A DNA stretch of 64,000 nt from the NCBI GenBank assembly GCA_034432555.1, contig DAOUBW010000013.1, positions 248,001 through 312,000 of the forward strand, given 5' to 3'. Within the stretch, counting starts at the first letter, position 1, and every line of letters begins with the position of its first letter. This DNA is from CP2-2F sp034432555. Lineage in GTDB: Bacteria > Chloroflexota > Anaerolineae > Aggregatilineales > UBA2796. The position numbers were made by a program, and so were the translations under genes. The notes below the pieces were generated by a model. The model saw nothing but the letters and a program-made list of their open reading frames with translations, was not told the origin of the DNA and searched no databases. This document shows, piece by piece, positions 58,872 through 64,000 of the stretch.

Positions 58872-61613
58872 GTGATAGATGCAAACCCTGCCGAAACCTT
58901 AGAATCCGTACAGGCTGAGCGTGATAAACTAAGCGACCTGCTGGCAGAGTGCGAGCATCGCCTTGCTCGTTTAGAGGCAGCCCATCGACGTGCCGTCAAT
59001 GAGAGCTATGCCATCTACATGACCGGCTTAGACATCATGAGCCAGCTTGATCTGCCCTCCACCCTGCTTTCAATCCTGCGCCGCATTAAGAGCATAGTCA
59101 ATGTGGATGCTAGTTTACTCTATTTGGCTGAGCCGAGCAGCGGTCACCTGATTGTAAGTGCCGAGCTGGGTATTGTGCCGAGCCTGCTTGGGCAGCTGCT
59201 TGATGTAGATAACAGCCCACTCTATGAGGTGCAGCGCACAGGCATTCCATTAGTGCTGGATCACTATAGCGAACATATGGTACGGCTGCATGGTGAGCAA
59301 TTTGCGCACTACCACACTGCGGCGCTGCTGCCGCTGCGCTGGCAAGGCAACGTCATCGGTGTCGTATCGCTCTATCACAGCGATGTCGAAGGCACCTTCA
59401 GCTTGGATGATTTAGATAGTCTTCAGCATATCACCGTCCAAGCGGCAATTGCCATTTACAACGCACAGCAGTATGCGGCTGAGCAAGAACGCAACCGTCA
59501 GCTTGCCATGCTCTACCAAGCCTCTGTGCAGGTCACTAGCAGCCTAGACCTAGACGCAGTGCTACATGCAGCGGCAGTTTCTTTTATGGATATGTTGCGT
59601 GTGCCAGCCTGTGCGATCTATGAATATCGCCCTGAAGACGGCTTGCACCTGATCAGCCAATACGGCACAGTAGCTGATCAGAACTTTGTTCATAACACGG
59701 CTGCCAAGCACTTGCCTTCCCACCTTAGTGAGATGATCATCAACAGTCACTGGCTCGTTCTACAGCGCAGCGATCCGATGCTCTCACCTGAATGTGCGAA
59801 TTATCTTGAGGTGCGCCAAGCCCATTCAATCCTATTGATCCCAATGCGCTTTGAGAACGGTGTGCAGTGCATTGTGGAGGTGATGGAGCTAAGCGCGCCG
59901 CGCCAATTCCTGATCAACGAGATCAATACCGCGCAGGCATTAGCCGCCAACATCAGCATTGCAGTTAGCCACGCGCAATTGCACGCGCAGCTGCGCGCTC
60001 AGCGCATTAGTGAGCAGGCAGTGTTGCTTACGCTGGCGCGCCAATTGCTGGAACTGAAAAGCGAGCGTGAGATCGCCGAAGCGGTTGCCAGCGCCACCGC
60101 AGAGGCATTTACCGTTCGGCATGTTAACCTTGTGCTGCATAAGAACGGCGTTTTTACCACAAAGGCACTGCGCGGTTGGGAAAACACTGACCTCATCAAC
60201 CGCACATGGCTCGGCGGTGATGGCACTGCCATTGGCTATGCCATCAAAACACGCGAACTGTGCGTGGTGGATGACTATCAAACTGAGGTGCGTTTTGCCC
60301 AGCCACGCCACTTTCGGCAGGCAAATATGCGCTCCAGCATGATTACGCCGATCATCTATGGTGGCGCAGTATTGGGTGTGTTGGCAATTGCCCGCCCACA
60401 ACCCTTTGCCTTCAGCAGCGATGATATGCGCTTATTCTCGCTAATCGCCTATCAAACAGCCGTTGCCCTAGACCGCGCCCATCTGATTGAGTCGGTGCGC
60501 GCCCAGAACACCTCGCTTGAACGGCGCGTGCAGCAGCGCACCCAAGAGATCAGCGCCGCACAAGAGCGCACGGTTGCCATCCTGTTCGCAACAGGCGAAG
60601 CGCTCGTCGTATTTGATCAAAACGGCGCTGTTGAACTCGTCAACAGTGCCTTTGAGGAACAGCATGGCTATTCGCTGAGCGAGTCGCGCCAGCGCACCAG
60701 CACAGAGTTGCTCGGCTTTGATGTCTTTGATCTAATCAAAGAAGCACAGACCAGTGATAGCGTCCCGCAGCGTGTTTGGCGCGGTGATCGGATTGTGCCA
60801 CGCCGCCATGGCGATCCCTACGATGCAGCGGTCACCCTTTCCCGTGTGCCAGATGCTAAGGGCGAAACCATCGGCATTGTTGCCAGCTTGCGCGATATTT
60901 CCTATCTCAAAGAGGTCTCGCGCATGAAGGCGAACTTCATCTCAAACGTCTCGCATGAACTTCGCACGCCGCTGGCAAACCTAAAACTCTACCTGCACCT
61001 GATGCAAAAAGGCGCCGCAGAGCGTCGCGATCACTATCTTGGCATCATGCAGCGCGAGTCGGATCGTCTGCAAGCACTCATTGAGGATTTGCTAACACTC
61101 TCCCGCCTCGACTCGGATCGCGTGCAAATCAACTTGCAGGCAACCGATCTGAACCACCTGATCGGCACGTTGGTTGTTGATCGGCAGATGTTGGCGGAGC
61201 AACGCGGCTTGACGCTTGCCTACACGCCCGATTCGATCTCGGTGACCGTCATGCTGGATACCAAACTCATCATGCAGGCGGTTGGCAATCTGATCAGCAA
61301 CGCTATGAACTACACACCCTCTGGTGGCAACATTCATGTCTCAGTGCTGCACAGCGAAAAGCGCGCTATAATCTGCGTGGCAGATAGCGGTTTGGGCATT
61401 GCTCCTGAAGAACAATCGCGCCTGTTTGACCGCTTTTTTCGCGGCAGCGCAGCGCAGCGCACTGGTGCAGCTGGCACAGGGCTTGGCATGGCAATTGTGC
61501 AAGAAATTGTTGCCAAACATGGCGGCAGCATCACCTTTGAAAGCGAGCTTGGGCAAGGCAGCACCTTTTACCTGCATCTGCCACTGCACGCTACACCGAA
61601 GAACGGGAATTAG
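58872..61613 (+). CDS. multi-GAF, PAS sensor histidine kinase
   Basis: A 913-residue soluble kinase. A short coiled region (about residues 8-45) precedes three GAF-type domains (about 45-205, 215-385 and 390-560), each with typical NVDASLLYLAEPSSGHLIVSAELG- or SILLIPMRFENG-like segments. A coiled linker (SLERRVQQRTQEISAAQERT) and a PAS domain (about 575-690; FATGEALVVFDQNGAVELVNSAFEEQHGYSLSE) follow. The DHp helix has NVSHELRTPLANLKLYLHLM (His near 696), and the HATPase has GNLISNAMNYTPSGG, ADSGLGIAPEEQSRLF and GTGLGMAIVQEIV. GTG 58872 is the start, with AGGAAAG about 9 bases upstream. It is followed four bases on by a small membrane protein. Confidence 0.9.
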   Translation: MIDANPAETLESVQAERDKLSDLLAECEHRLARLEAAHRRAVNESYAIYMTGLDIMSQLDLPSTLLSILRRIKSIVNVDASLLYLAEPSSGHLIVSAELGIVPSLLGQLLDVDNSPLYEVQRTGIPLVLDHYSEHMVRLHGEQFAHYHTAALLPLRWQGNVIGVVSLYHSDVEGTFSLDDLDSLQHITVQAAIAIYNAQQYAAEQERNRQLAMLYQASVQVTSSLDLDAVLHAAAVSFMDMLRVPACAIYEYRPEDGLHLISQYGTVADQNFVHNTAAKHLPSHLSEMIINSHWLVLQRSDPMLSPECANYLEVRQAHSILLIPMRFENGVQCIVEVMELSAPRQFLINEINTAQALAANISIAVSHAQLHAQLRAQRISEQAVLLTLARQLLELKSEREIAEAVASATAEAFTVRHVNLVLHKNGVFTTKALRGWENTDLINRTWLGGDGTAIGYAIKTRELCVVDDYQTEVRFAQPRHFRQANMRSSMITPIIYGGAVLGVLAIARPQPFAFSSDDMRLFSLIAYQTAVALDRAHLIESVRAQNTSLERRVQQRTQEISAAQERTVAILFATGEALVVFDQNGAVELVNSAFEEQHGYSLSESRQRTSTELLGFDVFDLIKEAQTSDSVPQRVWRGDRIVPRRHGDPYDAAVTLSRVPDAKGETIGIVASLRDISYLKEVSRMKANFISNVSHELRTPLANLKLYLHLMQKGAAERRDHYLGIMQRESDRLQALIEDLLTLSRLDSDRVQINLQATDLNHLIGTLVVDRQMLAEQRGLTLAYTPDSISVTVMLDTKLIMQAVGNLISNAMNYTPSGGNIHVSVLHSEKRAIICVADSGLGIAPEEQSRLFDRFFRGSAAQRTGAAGTGLGMAIVQEIVAKHGGSITFESELGQGSTFYLHLPLHATPKNGN

Positions 61614-61616
61614 CCG

Positions 61617-61880
61617 ATGGGAAATCCGCCGATTGTGTTTTTGGCGCTGGCAGGCGTTGGTGCGCTTGGCTTGCTGATCTTGACGGCGATCACGCCTTTC
61701 TTGTTGCGCGTCACCACCACATTTGAGGCATTCGGCATTGTGGCTGAAAGCCTTGGCGAATTTGTCGGCACGCCGCGCCTATTCCGCGTTGGCTGCCCAT
61801 TGATCTTGATGGTGGCGCTTGCCGCCTGCCTGATTGGCGCCGTGCTGTTGGTAATCCGCTTTTTCACGCCGGCTGCATAG
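61617..61880 (+). CDS. small membrane protein after the GAF-kinase gene
   Basis: An 87-residue protein with two or three hydrophobic segments (FLALAGVGALGLLILTAITPFLL, LILMVALAACLIGAVLLVI). No family is recognised. It begins four bases after the kinase stop, so it is likely co-transcribed and may be a membrane partner of the kinase; this is inference. It ends two bases before the convergent nuclease gene. Confidence 0.65.
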   Translation: MGNPPIVFLALAGVGALGLLILTAITPFLLRVTTTFEAFGIVAESLGEFVGTPRLFRVGCPLILMVALAACLIGAVLLVIRFFTPAA

Positions 61881-61882
61881 CG

Positions 61883-62935
61883 CTACTCAATTGCCTCGGC
61901 AAAGGCATCCAGGGCAGCCGCGCCGTATGGATGCAAGGCTTGCGCTGCAAAATCGCGCACGCCATCATACGAGATATAAGTGAGCAAATCGCGCAGGGGC
62001 AGCGGCTGCATCAGGCTGAAGGCAGGGCGCTGCACCTCTTGAAAAATGCGCTCACGGCGCGCATCCGGCGCCACAAGGTGAACGCGAGTCGCTGCCTGTG
62101 GCTGAAGGCTGAAAAAATCGGCGGCGCGCAGCACACCCAGATAGATTGAGTAGCTGTGTTTGATCTCAAAAGCGCGCACAATCTGATCGTCATGCAACCA
62201 GAGCATATCAAAGCGCTCGATTGTCTCTCGCGTCAGCGTATCCAAGTCAAATGCTTCAAACGAGTCAAGCATAGGACGCTGTTTCGGCTTCCACTCACGG
62301 AAGATTGCCGAGCGATCCTCATGCGGAATCCAGATTGTATAGCCCATCTTGGCGCCTGAGTCGGCAAGCAGTGCCTGCACGCGAACTGTTTCACGCGCCT
62401 CGATGTTGCTGTTGAAAAGTTCCTCAATCGCCATATCGTGCAGATCGGGCATGGCGGCGATCAGGCTGCGCCCATCGCTGCGCGTAAGGCGGCGCGCTAA
62501 AAGTGCGGCATAAGCTGTCTCGTCATAGCCAATTTGCTGCCCACTGTCAGCGTAGGCACGTAAAAAATCTGCAAGGAAGCTGCCATCTGCTTCGCTCAGG
62601 GCTGTGAGCGTTGTCCGCAAGGTTGGAATAGCACTCGCCATGCCCTTATCGCGCTGGCGCGTGAAAGAGAGCGCCGTCCACAGCCGATTATGCGTTAGCG
62701 GCACGCCTTGCTCTTTGGTAAGCCATACTAACGGCGCAACACGGACTTGCGCGCCTTGTGGCGCTGCCAGCACTTCCAACACACCCACCCAGCGCGCCAA
62801 AGCAGGCAGATAGGCGATCAGGTGATCACCCGACTGCAAGGCAGCCAGTGTCTGGGCGCGCCAAGCAGGAAAATGCAGCCTATCAGTGAAGGTTTCATAA
62901 GCGCTGGGCGAAAGCAGGGCAAGGTAATATGCCAT
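61883..62935 (-). CDS. EVE-like domain fused to PD-(D/E)XK nuclease-like domain
   Basis: A 350-residue protein. The N-terminal about 120 residues resemble an EVE (PUA-superfamily) domain: AYYLALLSPSAYETF at the start, then WRAQTLAALQSGDHLIAYLPALARWVGVLEV, the usual GD..I.Y......G..EV core. The C-terminal about 150 residues look like a PD-(D/E)XK nuclease: VRVQALLADSGAKMGYTIWIP is followed by FDMLWLHDDQIVRAFEIKHSYS, with candidate catalytic residues Asp 243, Glu 257 and Lys 259, and a conserved-looking YLGVLRAADFFS helix. EVE domains in bacteria can read modified bases, so a modification-dependent restriction nuclease is a reasonable hypothesis. No methyltransferase or other defence gene is adjacent. 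The assignment is from motif reading only, without structure comparison. Confidence 0.65.
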   Translation of the reverse strand: MAYYLALLSPSAYETFTDRLHFPAWRAQTLAALQSGDHLIAYLPALARWVGVLEVLAAPQGAQVRVAPLVWLTKEQGVPLTHNRLWTALSFTRQRDKGMASAIPTLRTTLTALSEADGSFLADFLRAYADSGQQIGYDETAYAALLARRLTRSDGRSLIAAMPDLHDMAIEELFNSNIEARETVRVQALLADSGAKMGYTIWIPHEDRSAIFREWKPKQRPMLDSFEAFDLDTLTRETIERFDMLWLHDDQIVRAFEIKHSYSIYLGVLRAADFFSLQPQAATRVHLVAPDARRERIFQEVQRPAFSLMQPLPLRDLLTYISYDGVRDFAAQALHPYGAAALDAFAEAIE

Positions 62936-63008
62936 AGGCGCGGGCAGTCCTTTTCATCTGAATGTGTCACAGGCAAATATAGCGGCTTTAGGGCTGCGCT
63001 GCCAAGCC

Positions 63009-63704
63009 TTACGGTAGATCGTCGGCGATCAGCACCAAGTCGTGCGGCTTGATGAGCGTAATCTGTTCGCGTCCAACCTCTAGCAAGCCTTCGCGCTGCC
63101 ATGCCGTCAGCGTGCGGCTGACCGTCTCTAAGGTGGTGCCGTTCATCTGCGCCAAATCTTGGCGGCTCAGGCGCACGTCAAGGTAAATGCTGCCGTCAGC
63201 CTGCTTGACGCCAACTTTGCGCGCCAAACGCACTAGTGAGCGCGCTAGGCGCTGCTGCACACGCTCAGCGCTCAGCTCGCGGATGCGCTCATGCGCCTCG
63301 TGCAGGCGTTCGGCAAGCATCCGCACCACACGGACGGCAAGCGGCGCGTGCTGCTGCATCACATGCCACATGGGCGCGCCGGGTAAGGACAAGAGTTCGC
63401 AGTCTTCTAGCGCCTCAGCCGTTGCAGGATACGAATCATTGCTGATCGCCACCAATAAGCCGATCAGATCACCCTCGCTAAAGGTCGCCAATGTTACGTC
63501 TTTGCCTTCGGGCGTATGCTGCACAAGGCGCAGCCTGCCGCGCTGCAACAGGTAGAAGGTATGGGCAGGTTCACCCTGATGAAAGAGGTGTTCGCCATTG
63601 CGAATCTGGCAAGTGCGGGCAGTCCGCAAAAGCTGTTCATAGAGGTGCGGCGGCAGATCGGCAAAGAGTTCGGCGCGCTTGGGTGCAGGGTCGGGCGTCG
63701 TCAC
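63009..63704 (-). CDS. Crp/Fnr-family transcriptional regulator
   Basis: A 231-residue regulator with an N-terminal cyclic-nucleotide-type barrel (LFHQGEPAHTFYLLQRGRLRLVQHTPEGKDVTLATFSEGDLIGLL) and a C-terminal winged helix with LSRQDLAQMNGTTLETVSRTLTAWQREGLLEV, where the recognition helix (TTLETVSRTL) resembles Fnr/Dnr (ExxSR). The four-Cys iron-sulfur cluster of Fnr is not present (only one Cys near the N-terminus), so a Dnr-like or heme-based NO sensor, or a non-FeS regulator, is more likely. The GTG at 63704 is the start. A perfect FNR-type site lies 6-19 bases upstream, suggesting autoregulation and control of the divergent gene. Confidence 0.92.
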   Translation of the reverse strand: MTTPDPAPKRAELFADLPPHLYEQLLRTARTCQIRNGEHLFHQGEPAHTFYLLQRGRLRLVQHTPEGKDVTLATFSEGDLIGLLVAISNDSYPATAEALEDCELLSLPGAPMWHVMQQHAPLAVRVVRMLAERLHEAHERIRELSAERVQQRLARSLVRLARKVGVKQADGSIYLDVRLSRQDLAQMNGTTLETVSRTLTAWQREGLLEVGREQITLIKPHDLVLIADDLP

Positions 63705-63709
63705 AACGA

Positions 63710-63723
63710 TTGATCCATATCAA
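63710..63723. promoter_or_regulatory. FNR-type operator (TTGAT-N4-ATCAA)
   Basis: TTGATCCATATCAA matches the FNR consensus TTGATNNNNATCAA exactly. It sits between the divergent Crp/Fnr gene and the DUF1858-like gene. If TATCCT at 63746-63751 is the -10, transcription begins near 63758 and the box centre (63716.5) is at -41.5, the class II activator position. Confidence 0.75.
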
Positions 63724-63784
63724 GGACTGTCATAAAAGGAGAGTGTATCCTACCCTCAGGGCATTTCACAAGGAACAGTGCGCT

Positions 63785-64000
63785 GTGTTTAGCCAAAGGA
63801 TAATCTCGGAAGAGACGTATATTGAAGACTTGCTCACGCGCTATCCACAAGCGGCGCAGGTGTTTATGGTTTGGCGCTTGGCGTGTGTTGGCTGTTGGCT
63901 GGCGTGTTTCCACACCCTGCACGATCTCACCGAGATTTACGGCATAGATATACAGGCATTTATGGCAGATTTAAGGCGTGTTATTGCGCCAAACGCGCCG
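63785..64000 (+). CDS. DUF1858-like (hybrid-cluster-associated redox disulfide) protein, 3' end outside window
   Basis: Translation from GTG 63785 gives 72 codons with no stop to the end of the window. It has the pattern of the DUF1858/ScdA-N type: EDLLTRYPQAAQVFMVWRLACVGCWLACFHTLHDLTEIYGIDIQAFMADL, with a CxxC (CVGC) and a third Cys four residues on. Such domains occur near hybrid cluster proteins and NO or iron-sulfur stress genes. AAGGA about 10 bases before the GTG supports this start, and the frame was too short to appear as a long ORF. An exact FNR box precedes it. The domain assignment is by eye. Confidence 0.75.
   Translation, partial: MFSQRIISEETYIEDLLTRYPQAAQVFMVWRLACVGCWLACFHTLHDLTEIYGIDIQAFMADLRRVIAPNAP

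Overview
This 64 kb window is a chromosomal segment with compact gene packing, moderately high GC outside one intein, and no rRNA, tRNA, IS element, prophage or CRISPR array that I can see. The gene families together suggest a Chloroflexota bacterium (an Anaerolineae-like relative), probably respiratory. The relevant families are coenzyme F420 biosynthesis, a LysW-type lysine hydrolase, a very large cyclase-AAA-TPR protein, many REC/GAF/PAS histidine kinases, secreted DUF4397 repeats, CcmE of the Cys type and 2-oxoacid:ferredoxin oxidoreductase. That placement is inference from gene content, not a phylogeny. A recurring promoter style is visible: TTGNNN, about 17 bases, then TACAAT or a close variant.

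Layout. 1-6686 (minus) is a complex I membrane-arm operon nuoA-H-J-K-(ABM-domain gene)-L-M with no peripheral-arm genes. 7102-8742 (plus) holds a CcmE heme chaperone of the CxxxY type and a membrane-anchored exported protein. 8748-14021 (minus) is dnaE, interrupted in frame by a 417-residue intein with a LAGLIDADG endonuclease. 14325-16479 (plus) is an F420 operon (FbiB-type flavin reductase, CofD, CofC/FbiD). 16544-22503 holds an M50 protease, smpB and a 1348-residue cyclase-ATPase-TPR protein. 22583-22713 is an unassigned, highly structured inverted-repeat element just before the gene for ribosomal protein S1. 24423-26443 (minus) has trmD and a D-galactonate dehydratase.

26646-33330 has a REC-PAS-histidine kinase, a secreted protein of eight DUF4397 half-repeats, clpP and gatA. 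33397-36906 has a sugar nucleotidyltransferase, an aminotransferase, a thioesterase and a lipoprotein. 37011-43740 has a cNMP-binding histidine kinase, then (minus) a gntR-korA-korB-lysK cluster with a well-formed promoter and candidate operator, and a LuxR-type regulator. 43808-48664 has two tandem FkbM methyltransferases sharing a 79-base identical tract, a dual-specificity phosphatase, a hydrolase, a GNAT enzyme and a REC-kinase. 48830-58160 has a K+ channel with RCK domains, PolX, a formylglycine-enzyme-like domain fused to a glutaredoxin-like domain, a BON protein, two membrane proteins, CoaBC and an AraC-Ogt fusion. 58395-64000 has a STAS-like protein, a triple-GAF kinase, an EVE-like/PD-(D/E)XK nuclease, and a Crp/Fnr regulator divergent from a DUF1858 CxxC protein with a perfect FNR-type box between them.

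The candidates I consider most worth pursuing are the EVE-like/nuclease fusion (61883-62935), the FGE-like/glutaredoxin fusion (52453-53676), the structured element upstream of rpsA (22583-22713), the FNR box at an ideal class II position (63710-63723), the GntR operator, the histidine-rich NuoL insertion and the dnaE intein.
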